DNA from: Pipra filicauda
Lineage: Eukaryota; Chordata; Aves; Passeriformes; Pipridae
Direction: 5' to 3'
DNA: 64,000 nt
NCBI RefSeq assembly: GCF_003945595.2
Contig: NW_024104332.1
Coordinates: 3,100,001 to 3,164,000 of the forward strand
Part shown: piece after piece, positions 1-11,580 of the stretch
Position numbering within the stretch: the first letter of the stretch is position 1
How the letters are laid out: each line of letters opens with the position of its first letter
Position numbers and translations under genes: made by a program
The notes under the pieces: generated by a model
What the model was told of the DNA's origin: nothing
Databases searched by the model: none
The model's input: only the letters and a program-made list of their open reading frames with translations

Positions 1-476
1 CATCCAGTTCTGGGGCCCCCAACAAAAAAACAGACAGGTACCTATTGGATTGAGTCCAGAGGAGGCCATGGAGATGCTCCAAGAGCTGGAACCCCTCTGC
101 TCTGGAGACGGACTAAGGGAGCCAGAGTTGTTCAGCCTGGAGAAGGCTCCAGCAAGACCTTAGAGCCCCTTCCGGTGCCTAAAGGGGCTCTGAGAGAGCT
201 GGAAAGGGACTTTGGACAAGGGCATGGAGTGACAGGACAGGAGGGAAGGGCTTCCCACTGACAGAGGTGGGGTTAGATGGGATAGTGGGAAGAAATCCTT
301 CCCTGTGAGGGTGGGGAGTGAGGCCCTGGCACAGGTTGCCCAGAGAAGCTGTGGCTGCCCCATCCCTGGAAGTGTCCAAGGCCAGGCTGGATGGGGCTTG
401 GAGCAACCTGGGCTAGTGGAAGGTGTCCCTGCCCTTCCAACCCAAGCCATTCTGTGATTCTATGATTTTATGATCA
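1..476 (+). mobile_element. CR1 LINE 3' fragment (cut by window edge)
   Basis: Typical avian CR1 3' end: CCTGGCACAGGTTGCCCAG, CCATCCCTGGAAGTG and a terminal tail ATTCTGTGATTCTATGATTT at 450-472. A part of the usual segment before the tail is missing. Confidence 0.9.
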
Positions 477-2954
477 ATTCACAGAGCAGAGCTAACCATA
501 AAAATATTTTCCTTGCTTTGAAGAGGCAAGTCTCTCTAATTGCAAGTCTGACAACCTCTTCAATCCTAACACACCCACTGCCAAGGTGATAAATGACGAG
601 TGCTGATTTTTTCAGTGGGGCATTTTTACCCACTGTGAGGCACATGTTGAGTGTCTTACTGACTTTAACTCACTTTCCCAGCACAGAATTGTTCCTCACT
701 GCAGTGAATCTTGCTTTGTCCCTCACAAAAAGTCAGGCTGGGAGCAAGCAGACAAGCTTAAATTAAAATCACAGCATCAGCACCTCAGTAACTCCCTGTA
801 CAGATTATACCTACTGTAAGATTATACCTACTCCCATGCCATAACCTGGTTTTTGATTGCAACTGCCCTTGTGTACCATTTGATACCTTGTATTTCTGCA
901 TTTAATTTCCCTTGGGGCCCCTGCAGTTACCAGGAGGTCTGGTGGGATCACAGATGTGCATTTCAGCCATACCCCTGACCGCCCCTGTCACAGGGATCAT
1001 CTTTCCTCTTGACACTTCTCACTTCATCCACTTTTCTCACCACAAACGAACACCTCAACTTACAAGCAGGTTTGGAACCTGCCACCCAGGCAGTCAGTTC
1101 CAACACCTTCATCAGCACAACCACACTGTACTTCTATTATTTCCCCTAAGCATTTGGTATTTGAATTTTTCCTCCCTTGCATGTTTCTAGTTTCCATTTT
1201 TCCAACCCAATCAACGTTTTTTATTTGGTCCATGGCCTACAACAAATCGTATCCTCATTCACATCATTCCTGTACTCTCTAACTTCCCCCACTTTAGGAG
1301 TATCTCTGAATTTAACACTCTTTTACACAGTAAAAGAGTCTAAAAACAACTCACAGACTTTAAAAAAAATGAATAAATAAGGCAGGACTTGAAAACACCA
1401 CAAATGCTTAAATAATCAAATACATACCAGATGAAAATCACTAATATGTAGCAGACCTGATATAATTCCAGTAACTCAGTGGCTAATTATAATTAAAATC
1501 AAAGCAATACAACATAGTGAAGTGCAGAACGGATGATATCTTGACAACAAGCTGATCAAAAGCCCCTGAATGAAAAAATGAAATCAGTTCTACATTAGGC
1601 AGCACCCATGTAGATCTTCCCCATCTCACCGCGGGTTTTTTCACACTTCCCTATTCCAGTTTTCACCACTTTACTGATTCGAGAACTAATAACACATAAA
1701 TTACTGGCAGGGAAATTTTTTTGGTGTCCGGAGTCAAATCCACTTTTAAAAGTGGAGCAGAGAATGCAGTCTGAAATTACTGAATCTACTGAAGAAATTT
1801 TAATACACAAAATACCATGACCCTGGATTCGAAAATGAAGGAAACATTAGTAACACAATAATTGTTCAACAGTGAAAAGAAAGCATATAGGAAGTTCTAA
1901 AATATGCATATTGTCCATTCATTTTGAGAAAACAACATAAAATACTTATACTCTTAGAATCATAACAAAATCTAAAACAATGTTTTTGAAAAGGTCAAGG
2001 CCTTAAAATTCTCATAATAAACAGAAAGTTTAAAAAAAGTCACAGGCAAATATTTGAATTTAGACAGGTATATATCATTAAAAAGATCCAAGAGATGCAG
2101 TAGAAAGCAGTCCAACAATCATTATCATGGTTTGACTGGGGAGAAACACAAGCAAGGAAACATGGGAGAATTATTCTTCATTAGAAAAATAAAAATTACT
2201 CCATTCTATCTATTTTAAATTTTTGGTCTATGCCTGGTATGGTTGATATTTTCCCTAGTTCATTAATTATTTGATTTAAATTCTTTCTCATGCAAGATTT
2301 ACTTGCCTAAGTAACTTCCATGTGCATATTAATTAATTTGCTTAGAGCACAACCCTTCAGATGACAGCTATTGAACCACACATCGTGGATACCTGCACTC
2401 TGATTGTGTTTAGACCCTGGAAATCAGTGGCAACTGCATCAGTCTCACTTAATCTGACCTTGACTTCCATCACTCAGCTCTGTTCACACCAACAATTTCT
2501 GTTTGCAGGAGAGAAAAATTTTCTTCTCTGCTAAGAACTGTTGTATCAAATCATAATTTTACTTAAAGCAGTAATTCTGACTTGAGCTTGAATTAAGTCT
2601 TGCTGCCTGAGATGAGCAAGATGCGATTCAACCTTTCCTCAGCATAAACCATAATCCAAGCTGGCACTGCACTGGGGCTGGGGTTCTCTTACATGACATG
2701 ATCAAGGCTGAAAACATCATCAACAAAGCCTCCTCTCTGTGCAAGAGAATACAAAGAGCTCATGAAATTGTCAGAAGCCATAAGTGGATAAATCACCTAA
2801 TACATATATACAGACACATATATATATATGCACACACAGCTTTACAGAAGCAGAATAAACAGCTGAAATGCTGTTAGAGCTGACTCAGTATGCACGACTT
2901 GGCTCCTCTGGTCATCACCCAAAAGCTACCAACAACACCCAGAGGATTTCTCAC
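477..2954. other. ADARB1 intron downstream of the large exon (partial)
   Basis: AT-rich sequence with no coding exon that I could match to the ADAR2 deaminase domain, so the next exon lies beyond the left edge. A short TA/CA microsatellite is at 2801-2838. Otherwise nothing distinctive. Confidence 0.6.
2801..2838 (+). repeat. TA/CA microsatellite
   Basis: Alternating TA with interspersed CA dinucleotides. Confidence 0.8.
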
Positions 2955-3886
2955 CTGTGGCAAGTGCAACTGGAGCCCCTCGCTGGGAATAGGCTGCCGA
3001 GATGGAGTCTGGTCCAGCTGCATGTTAAACAAGGATGCCAGGGCCAACTGAGCCGCCCGAGCTTTTGCCAGCTTCTTGTTTCTTCCCGAGCCCTCAAAAG
3101 TCTGACCATCCACCGCCACAGCCATGACAAAGTTTTTGGCGTGGCTCTCTCCGCTCTCCGAGAGAAACTCGTACTTCAGCCCCGGCCGCAGCTCATTGAG
3201 GATCATGACGGGGTTCTTGCCACTGGCAGTGGGGTAGGGTGATGGCGGGGGCAGAGGCGACTGGGAAAGGCTGCTGGCCACAGCGGACGACGGCAAACCG
3301 TATTCCCCACCAGAGCTAAAGGAGCCGTCCCCGTTGGAGCCGAGGTAAAAGGAAGCATCGGAAGGGACCGGCGTTTCAAACCCGTTGAAAAGGGTGTCGG
3401 GGAAGTCCGCCTGGTCGGACGTGAAGTCCGTGTTGACCGACAGAGTCCTTCCCATTGCCAGGTGGGCTTCCGAGGCGTTTGGGAACTGGACAAAAGACCG
3501 TAGAGCCTTCTCGGCAGCGTGAAGCTTGGCTTTCTTTTTCGTTGGGCCAGATCCCTCAAACACCTGCCCATTGACTTCCACTGCCATCACGAACATGGGG
3601 GCATGGACTGGCCCCGTCTGGGAGAGGAGTTTGTACTGTAAACCAGGTTTGATCTCATTAAGTTGCATCAGGGCGTTCTTTGGAAGAACAGGGCCGGGCA
3701 TTTTCTTCCTCTTCTTGGGGCGAAATTTGGAATGGCCATTGTTGCCCTCCTCCAAAGGTCTCTTCCTGCTGCTGCTGCTGCCACCGTTGGAGAGCTGTGT
3801 CCCCTCCCCGGCTCCTGTCCCACCGCTGTCTTTGGGGGGAACGTTGTCCACGTTGCGGTTTTCTTTAATGTCGGTGCTGCTCGAAC
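2955..3886 (-). CDS. ADARB1: ADARB1 (ADAR2) large coding exon with both dsRNA-binding domains
   Basis: Part of the nuclear enzyme that deaminates adenosine to inosine in double-stranded RNA, for example in glutamate receptor transcripts. The exon supplies residues 10-320 of the predicted protein. Basic nuclear-localisation-like clusters lie near residues 50-53 and 63-71 (KKRKK). dsRBD1 spans about residues 79-143 ([14 protein letters not shown], then [13 protein letters not shown]) and dsRBD2 about 232-297 ([14 protein letters not shown], then KKLAKARAA). Both keep the lysines of helix 2. Identity with human ADAR2 is very high in the domains; the Ser/Pro-rich linker (about 180-231) differs more. 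The exon starts after CACCGCAG at 3887, joining in phase to the single A left by the ATG exon, and ends at CAG before GTGAGA (2954-2949). Catalytic deaminase exons are not in this window. Identity is certain in practice; boundaries rest on splice consensus and homology. Confidence 0.97.
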
Positions 3887-3933
3887 CTGCGGTGCCCAGA
3901 AAGAGTAACTTACAATGCCTTCGGTGCAGGATC
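3887..3933 (-). promoter_or_regulatory. ADARB1: 47-nt alternative 3' splice segment created by ADAR2 self-editing
   Basis: The 47 nt before the normal acceptor are preceded by AA at 3935-3934. In mammals ADAR2 edits the second A of such an AA at exactly this distance, turning it into AI, which the spliceosome reads as AG; the extra 47 nt shift the frame. Here inclusion would give nine normal residues, then a shifted frame ending at TGA 3670-3668, 97 codons in all and without dsRBDs. A genomic AG sits one base further (3934-3933), which could in principle give a 46-nt insert without editing. Spacing and the dsRNA partner at 5230-5282 make the assignment strong. Confidence 0.85.
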
Positions 3934-3951
3934 TTGTAAATGCAAAATTTA
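3899..3951 (-). promoter_or_regulatory. ADARB1: ADAR2 auto-editing duplex, editing-site arm
   Basis: This segment of the ADARB1 pre-mRNA is complementary to 5230-5282. Manual alignment gives about 44 Watson-Crick pairs, 2 G-U pairs, 5 mismatches and 4 single-base bulges over 53 nt. The best block pairs 3929-3951 with 5230-5251. The -1 A (3934) pairs with U at 5246. The -2 (3935), +23 (3911) and +24 (3910) positions are also A; +24 faces C (5270), an A-C mismatch favoured by ADARs. The +10 position, edited in rat as I recall, is C here. Confidence 0.85.
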
Positions 3952-6900
3952 TAGATTCCTTTATCTCTCTTTGTAACTGGTTAAGTGATGTGTGCTCACA
4001 GGTTAAATATTTTTGCAATACAACCATAGATAATAATAATAACGTAATACAATCTCAATGATTCAAGAAATAACACACTCAGTGATCTTCAAGCTACACA
4101 TTTGATACAGTCACATAGCAAAAACCCACAACAGCTCTGGTTTTTTCATTTAAATTATGCTGGAACAAAACTTTTACTTATAAATTACATTTAGCCTGAA
4201 AAATGCCTTAAATCAGAAATATAAGTTATGGTAGAATATACCCATAAAACAAACAACTACCATTAATAAAATAAAAATGGATGCTTAAGACCAGAACTCG
4301 GAGACAGGTATTTAATTCTATTTTATTCTTATTTTAGTCATGTTACTTTTTTGCCTCAGTGATTTTTAGTTGCTCAAATTGAAAAATTACATAAATAAAA
4401 CCTGAGCAATGAAAAATTAGGTAGCTCTTTGGTAGGTACCATGACTGAAGAGTGTTTAAATGCTTTTGTTTCTCTTTAGCTATTCCGTATTTTCCTAATT
4501 CAATTCTTTTTTTATGCCTTTCCTAAATATTCATTTCACCTCACCCCAATTTTACTCAGGAACTACAGCTGCCTGCTGCCTACAGTTGCCTGCTGTGCCA
4601 CCATGACTACAAGACTACTTTATATATTTCCAGTAGACAGCCTTCTATTAAAAAAAAAACCAACTTATATTTGTCATTTACAAGCACAATCCCTTGCCAA
4701 AAATACTGCTGTCACAGAACTACAAACCCAAAAATCATTATAAAGATCCTCTCTTAAGGCTATGAGGAATAGAAGTGGGACAAAAGCTGCACATTTACAG
4801 TGATGATATTTTAATGGGGTGGGAGAAAGTCAATAACAACATAATGGTTTATTTTCAAAGTAGAAAGTTGGGGTAATGATATGTCAGAGCTATATTTAAA
4901 GAACTAAATTTGCTGTAACTTCAAAAGACCTCATTTTTACGCTGATAAAAAAACTAAAGAAATTGATTATTTGTGCTTTCTATTGGCATGTGTGAATGAA
5001 AAGGCAAATTTAGTAGGTCAAGTATTTCTAACTCTTCTGTTCCAAAACTTCAAAATATCTATATTACATCTACATTGATGCAAGGTGATAAATTTTAACT
5101 GAAATGAGAGCAAACCAAGGTGGGAGCTCTCGGAGCGACAAATTTCAGTGACGCTTTCAGTCTTCCCTAAGAATCCCCTACCATGCACACATCACTTCGC
5201 CCAGGTTACAAAGCTGATGGAATGGTTATTAAATTTTCATTTATAACATCCTCCAGCAAAAGCTTGATAGGTTACTCCTTTCGGTGCTCGAAGAGAAAGA
5301 AAAGAAGAAAAAAAAAAAAATCAAAGGAAAGAGCCAAAACAGGAACACATTTTGTTAAATCACGGCAGCACGGAGAATTGTACAGTACTGAACATGCAAT
5401 TAATTCAATTAAATTTGGTCAAGAATTGAAACACTGAGTATTCTGAAGCCTTTCATTGCTAGAAATCTGCTACGTTTAATCAAGTATCTCTTGTTCAGCC
5501 ACAAACATATTGCCTCAGAACGTGGGCCATGGTGTCAAAACTGTCAATACACATTGTTCATGCATATATTCTGTATATAAATACATATTTATGGTAGAGG
5601 AATCTAAGGACAAATAGAGGGAATTTTTAAATCTTTCCTTACAGTGAGTTTCTTACCTGAAGCTGTAATCTCCAAAAATTACATCTCATCAAAAACATCG
5701 TTTCTGGAACACTGCCCTTAAAGGTGGCACCAGGAATTTGTTATCAACCAACCAACATGACTTTTAGGCTGAACATAAATCACTGAGTTGACACTAATTA
5801 ATGGTCTCTGGTTTTATCTTTCTTTTTATATGAAGACAACTACCAATGCCTGTGGAAACCACAGAAGGAAAACAGAAGTTGAACAGGCTCCAGTTGAACG
5901 CTAAAAAAAGAATTTTTGCATGTAAGCACGGCAGTTGGAGGAACTCCTTAATCCATCTCACAATCCAGGTAGGAGAAATGATGCCCTGACAGAGAAGGGG
6001 GACTTGTAGGGAGCAGGAAATAAGCTTGCAGGCTTACCTCGTCTGATAAGAGAAAAGGGAAGAAACTAGTCCTTGACTGAGAGCTACTGGGTTTGTTAGC
6101 TTTGGAGAGCCTGGGGGGTGGGAGACATTAGGAGAGAAAGCAAGCGGGGAGCTGGCACCCCGAGTTAAACCAAGAAACCAGGAAAGAGGCAATTTTCTAC
6201 ACTGTGGAGTTGATCCAAATCCAAGCAGGCGATGGAAAGAAAACAATTCCTGCGCAAACCAAAAGGACCTGTGTTTGTTTCAACCCACAGAGTCACTCGA
6301 CTGCAAGAGAAAGGAACTCCTTCTCAGAGCAAGGGTGAAGATGTGCTTTCAGTCCTTTTCTTTAGCCTGTCCTGCCCAGCAGTGGTGAGGGCCTCTAATT
6401 GCCTTAGGGCTCGAGAAGATCTGACAGATTAGTCAAAATGTAGCCTGTTCGAGTCAAAGAAATCATCTCTAATCTTGTCCATATTCAGACATGGAGTAAC
6501 TCCTCCAGCCCAGCCTCTCCCTGCTGCCCAGAAACAGTCTTCCCTTTTCCAGGCCCCTCGCCTTCCAGGCTCATCCTCTCCTTGTCCAGCTCCCCATCTG
6601 TGACAGGGCCACCAGCAGACCCCAGGAGAGAGTATCATTCCAAGACATACCAAGGACACAGTGGCCCTTCCCCAGAGCAGCCTTGAAACTCTGGGCTGTC
6701 CAAGAGAGCATGGCAGGGAGCCATCCGGCAAAATGCCTAATTTGCTTTTAAAGACCCCACAAACTCTTGGTATCCACAATGTCCTGCCAAAGCACTTTAC
6801 AACTTCATTAGACGTTGCACGAAAACATCTCCCATTGCTTGCTTTGAACCTCCACTGCTAGTCTTAAAGCATCTATTGTTTTTTATTGGCTATTTTTTTT

Positions 6901-9900
6901 AATTTGATGATTTTAATATTAAACACTCCCTGCTGTGTACACTTTTACAGAGATCTCTAGCATTTCAACCTTCTCATCCCTCCTCTACGCCATAGGGCTC
7001 TAGCTGTCCCTTGTCCTGAGGTCATGACAGATGTGAATCACCACTCCTTGAACGTTCTAGGATAATTTTAAAGTCTGGCAGTCTCATTTGGAGACCGGTG
7101 ATAAGTTTTGTGCTGCCAGCATCACTGCTAAAATAGGATGGGAAAATGGGAACTGTAAATGTTAAAACACTGTTAGAAAGTATAAAGCAAAAGAGAGAGC
7201 TGGCAGGAGTAAAAAAAAAAAATCTGAATTATAAAACACTCTTCTACATTCAGGAATGGATGTTCTTTATTATTCTACTTCCTTTTTGATTAAACTTTTG
7301 TGGAGGTTGACAAGTGACCATATATTAACATTGTCTTGCCTCAGGAAGGTTGCATAGTCTTGTGGATCTTCTAACAGACCCAAAAATCAAGAGGTTTACA
7401 AACAGCCTAACCCTAGGTTTTCCGTGTTCTTTTTGCCTATGCATTTTCCAGTCTTTAAATAAGTGTTCAAGGAATGAATGCTTTAGAGAGCCCTTTGAGG
7501 ACCATCATGTCTGCTGTGTATTTAATGCTTTAAAGCAGCATTAGTACACTTGATGATTGAGATCCTGTTTTTCTAAACATTTATACAACCCATGATTTAA
7601 AAGTTGGACATTTTTCGTGAGGTTGGCATATTTTCTGGTCACTAAAATTAGTTGGTAGCTTCAACTGTAGATTTGACTGATGTCTGTGGAAGTTGCCTTG
7701 GTTCAAATCACAGTTGACAGTATCACACACCAGCAACTTCAGTGGGAGGAAAGTCCTTGCCCCCCAGATCTTGTTTGAGAACTTTCAAACCCAAGGACAC
7801 TCAAAGCAGAAAAAAGTCACAGGAAATTTTCATGCCAGTAAAGAATGAGATCTCTCCGAGTGCATTGGTTCATTTTTGGGTTTATTCCCTGTAATTAAAA
7901 AGTGCCTCCAATTAAGATGTTTTATCCATTGGGGAACTTCCATTACCTGCTTGCTGAGAGACAGCACTCTCCTTGCTCTGTCTGATCTGGAGCACAATTA
8001 ATTAAATTTAGATGACTCTTAGTTGAACTGAAAGATGATGATTGTAGCTACTCTCATTTAGTGGCCTGGGGACATTCTAAATAAATATCTTTTTTTCATT
8101 AAAAAACAGCATGCTCTCTTCTGAGCATCTTTTTGAAAAAGGAGGAAAAATTATCAAAGAGAAAGGTCAGGACAGCTACATGCTGGTGTCCCAAGTGTTC
8201 AGAGTGCTGTAGAAGTAACAGCCATGCAAAGCAACAGAAAACAAATAAAAATATTCCAAATAACCATATCTTTCCCCAAATCTCCTGTAACATCTTGGCT
8301 ATAGCCAATGGATAAACGAGGAAGACCTTAAAAGCTGAAGATGGAAACACTGTGTTTTCTCAGAGATGTTAATTTAGCAACATCGCTGTCTTACGTTTCA
8401 GCTGAACCAAAACAATTTTAATTCTGGCTTCTGCAAAGGAATCCCAGTAACAAAGACTGCATATGCCCACCTTCCTTTCCTTTAAGAAACTTTTCCCCAA
8501 ATGCAGTTACATAAAACAATAAAAAAATTAATAGGCAACTTCTGATATGCCACCACAATTTTAAGAGATACAAAAATAAAGAGAGATAAAAAGTTAAAAA
8601 AGCATATGTCTTCACACAAATTAAAGTGAAGAACTTAAGAATTTAAACTTTGATTTCTCCCCCTCAAGTGTGATGATTTAACACTTCAAATTCATAATGT
8701 TTGTGTGGGCACACGGGCAAAGGAAGGTCATCTTGCACTTTCTATTAACTGGGCTCAGCCAAGGGGACACAGTGATCCGACATCTTAAAACATGCTTCTG
8801 GGACACAACTGACGTTATACAAATGCATTCCATGGAAAATTTTAACAACTCAATGGAGCCAGGCTCCTGAAATGATAAAAAATTCCATGAGTGGTTTCCT
8901 GTATTGACACACTAACACGCAAAAAAACCCAGGAGCAGACAAAAATGTAGTCTTTTGCTCAGGGACAGAATGCCCCTGTAAAGACATGATATATTCCTCC
9001 AGTTCAGGAAGGCACCTTTTATTCATGCTCAGTTACACTCCTTATTGAAAAAAGGGATGTTTTATCAAAAAAATTATCTTATGTGAATTACCCAATTACA
9101 CTTTACTTTTCTGAAGTCCTCCTCAGGGAGACCACTTTTAGAAATAGCTAAAGCTTCCATTTGAAGTAATTTCTTTTATACCAAGGAAAAGAAAATGTTA
9201 GCAAGCATATTCCAGTTGAGTTTGCTATTTCACTCTAAGGAGAAAAGATGCATTCTAGTTCAGACAATATTTTTTGCTTTGTTTTGGTTTTTTTGGGGGT
9301 GGAGAATGTTTGTTTGGGGTTTGTTTGACCCATCTTCTTTAGCTTGCACTAAAATTTTTCTGTAACTCCTCCAGACTGAATTACAACTCTGCTACTCCTA
9401 CATTGCTGGGTTTGTTACCTTTGCCAGATGCACCCTTTAGCCACTGTCACTTAGGGGAAAAATAAGCACATTTGTTATTACACCATATGCAATCATTTAC
9501 AGTCAGGCACAGCACAGCAGCAACAGAACAATTCTCTGCTTCACAAAAAAAAAAAAAAGACAGTTGAAAGGCAAATAACAGTGCAAATATTCTGTAATGT
9601 TTTAATGAGAATGCTTTTCTCACAGGTTATCAGTTCTTCATTACAGCCCAGAGTTAGCAGTCTCACAGCACTTTGCTGCACCAAGATCATCACTATATTT
9701 GACTATTTTTGTCCTTTAAAGGCACTTTAATAATTCAGTAGCTCAGGGTTGGGACAATCAGCATCTAATAAGAATAATCACCCTATGTGAGACCCGCAGG
9801 GAGCTCTTCCAACTCCTCCTTTGCCTTTTCCTCTCTCCATTTCTGCTTTCTCTCCTTTATTTTATACTCTTCAACTCCATTCCCTTAATCTCACGCCTCA

Positions 9901-10228
9901 CGTCTTACTGGTACTTAACCCTTAGCATGGGCACTACTGGTACCTCCCTCCTTCACTGCTGGTTCAGAACAGGGAAATATGTTGTTTGATTAGTCAGTTG
10001 TTATAAGAAAAATATAAGGTGTGAGGTATAATACAGAAGGTATAAGTAGATTAGCATATTTAAAACACTTCTAATGCAAAAGCTCCAGCTCACTCTTCTA
10101 TATTGTATTTTAAAGAATTTTCATTTCTGCATCCCAAGTTCCTTTGCAGTCATCCCCGTGCTTGTGAGAAAAAGTCACCTTCAGAAACTATTAGAGAGTT
10201 TATTACTACGTAAATAAACACATCTTAC
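3952..10228. other. ADARB1 intron between the start-codon exon and the large exon
   Basis: About 6.3 kb of AT-rich intron, bounded by GTAAGA at 10228 and CACCGCAG at 3887. Apart from the auto-editing arms near its 3' end I see no exon, no CR1 and no LTR here. The absence of CR1 contrasts with the flanking introns. Confidence 0.7.
5230..5282 (-). promoter_or_regulatory. ADARB1: ADAR2 auto-editing duplex, intronic editing complementary sequence
   Basis: The distal arm of the hairpin, about 1.3 kb upstream of the editing-site arm in the transcript; the loop is about 1,278 nt. In rodents the corresponding intronic complementary sequence lies at a similar distance and is required for self-editing. 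On the minus strand it contains GGATGTTATAAATG facing the edited AA, and GAAAGGAGTAACC facing the +23/+24 region. Pairing may extend weakly to about 5205 and 3960 (a shared ATTCC). A pyrimidine-rich tract (minus strand of 5290-5323) abuts it on the 5' side. Confidence 0.82.
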
Positions 10229-10256
10229 TCATGTTTTCTTCATCGTCTACATCCAT
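10229..10256 (-). CDS. ADARB1: ADARB1 first coding part: start codon exon
   Basis: A 28-nt coding stretch encoding MDVDDEENM plus the first base of the next codon, matching the human start MDIEDEENM. The ATG at 10256-10254 has a strong context (A at -3, G at +4). The donor GTAAGA follows at 10228. Joining to the exon at 3886 restores a run of four serines, as in human ADAR2. The split after nucleotide 28 of the reading frame is the position where the mammalian auto-edited 47-nt insert enters. The frame is open upstream of the ATG through the whole 5' part of this exon, so an N-terminally extended isoform would be possible if an upstream coding exon were joined. Confidence 0.93.
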
Positions 10257-10303
10257 TGTGAAATATTTTTGCTGGTTTCTTGGCTGGCGGAGACTGCTTC
10301 TGT
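10257..10303 (-). other. ADARB1: ADARB1 5' untranslated part of the start-codon exon
   Basis: Exon sequence between a strong acceptor (pyrimidine tract ending TTTTCCAG at 10304) and the ATG. It contains no stop codon in frame with the ATG, which matters because an extended N-terminal form of mammalian ADAR2 made from an upstream exon has been described. Spliced to the candidate exon at 20314-20350, a TAA would fall in frame two codons before the junction and close the frame. Boundary is inferred from splice consensus. Confidence 0.75.
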
Positions 10304-11575
10304 CTGGAAAACAGGGAGAGAGATATTTAAGCTTTAAGATACCAGCTTACAAGGCAAAGCACTAAATGTCCTTTAAAAGCAGAAGCCTGGGCCCTGGCTT
10401 TGCATTGGGATGTTTGCTTAAATCCTGATCCGAGATCCCTCCCAAAACTGAGATGGTCATCAATGACTGAAAGATACAGCCCCACATCAGGCCAGAGTGG
10501 GTAATGGAACTCTCTCTCCTACATATGGACTTTCCAATTAACTGAAACAAAAGATGATATTGCATAAAGGTTACCTGGAATTGGGGAAATAGATTTTATT
10601 CACCACAGGAACTTCCATTTCAAGAGAGACTGATCTAAAGGTGGATATAAGCACCTCACACCAAAATATGTACATACCTAGCATTTGGTTTGAAAGAAGG
10701 CAACACTTCTATCCTAATCAAAAGCAGTCATTTAAGAGTGATGGGTTTTATGGTTTGTTTTTTTTTTTTATTATGCTAGCTCAGTTTTTCCTGAAAAGTA
10801 CAATAATATCAAGTACATAATATCTGTTGCTTTCTAGCTAATTGTTCCAACCTCATAATGCCATGAGCGACCCCAAAAATCACCCAGTGAGTAAATCTTT
10901 TAACAAAAGATCCCTTATAACAAGGAAAAAGTAGTGGAGCATTAATGGGCTTCACATTCTTACACTGGAGTGGATCAAATCACAGAAATTGGTCTTGTAC
11001 TTGTCAGTCTGTTGAATTTTGTGCATCTGCCTCACTGCTTTTCTGAAGCATCAACTAAGCATTGTGCTTTCTCCATTCTGCATTGCAATTTATTTTTTTA
11101 TCATAATGCATTCATTTTCTGCTGATTCATTACCACAACTAAATATTTGGAAAGTACCTGAAGGGAGCAAAGCACAATATAAATGCAAAATCGTTCTGTG
11201 ATAATCTAGTTTCATGTAACATCTGCAAACTTTGATTCCTTTTGCTGACGATCAGATCAAACGAAGATTGAAGCCCTACTTTTAAATGCTTCTTTGAGTC
11301 AAAGTCATCAAGAAGAAGAACCATATAAATAAAACACGGTTGCTTGACAAGGCTGACACAATAAAATCCACACTAATTTTATGTAGCCAAATGCCTGCTC
11401 TGTAACAATGAATTTATTCCATTTTTCTTCCCAGCTCTGGTGGGAAAATCTAGCTTTCATTCTGCTAGACATTAAACTGCAGTCAGTTTAGCTAATAACA
11501 AAAGGCAGAACTTTGTGCTGATGTTGTTCTTCACACACAGATTGCACACTATAGTAATCCTTAACATGTAATTAC

Positions 11576-11580
11576 CAAGT
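11576..11580. repeat. Target site duplication, left (LTR at 11.6 kb)
   Basis: CAAGT, identical to 12217-12221. Confidence 0.85.

Noticed and set aside
3668..4027. 119-codon minus-strand open frame overlapping the ADARB1 acceptor
   Set aside because: Not a separate gene; its 3' part is the frame that would be read after the 47-nt edited insert, so it is treated under that element.
5183..5437. Open frame on the plus strand with a Lys/Arg-rich run
   Set aside because: It is antisense to the intronic arm of the editing hairpin and a purine tract; no protein similarity.
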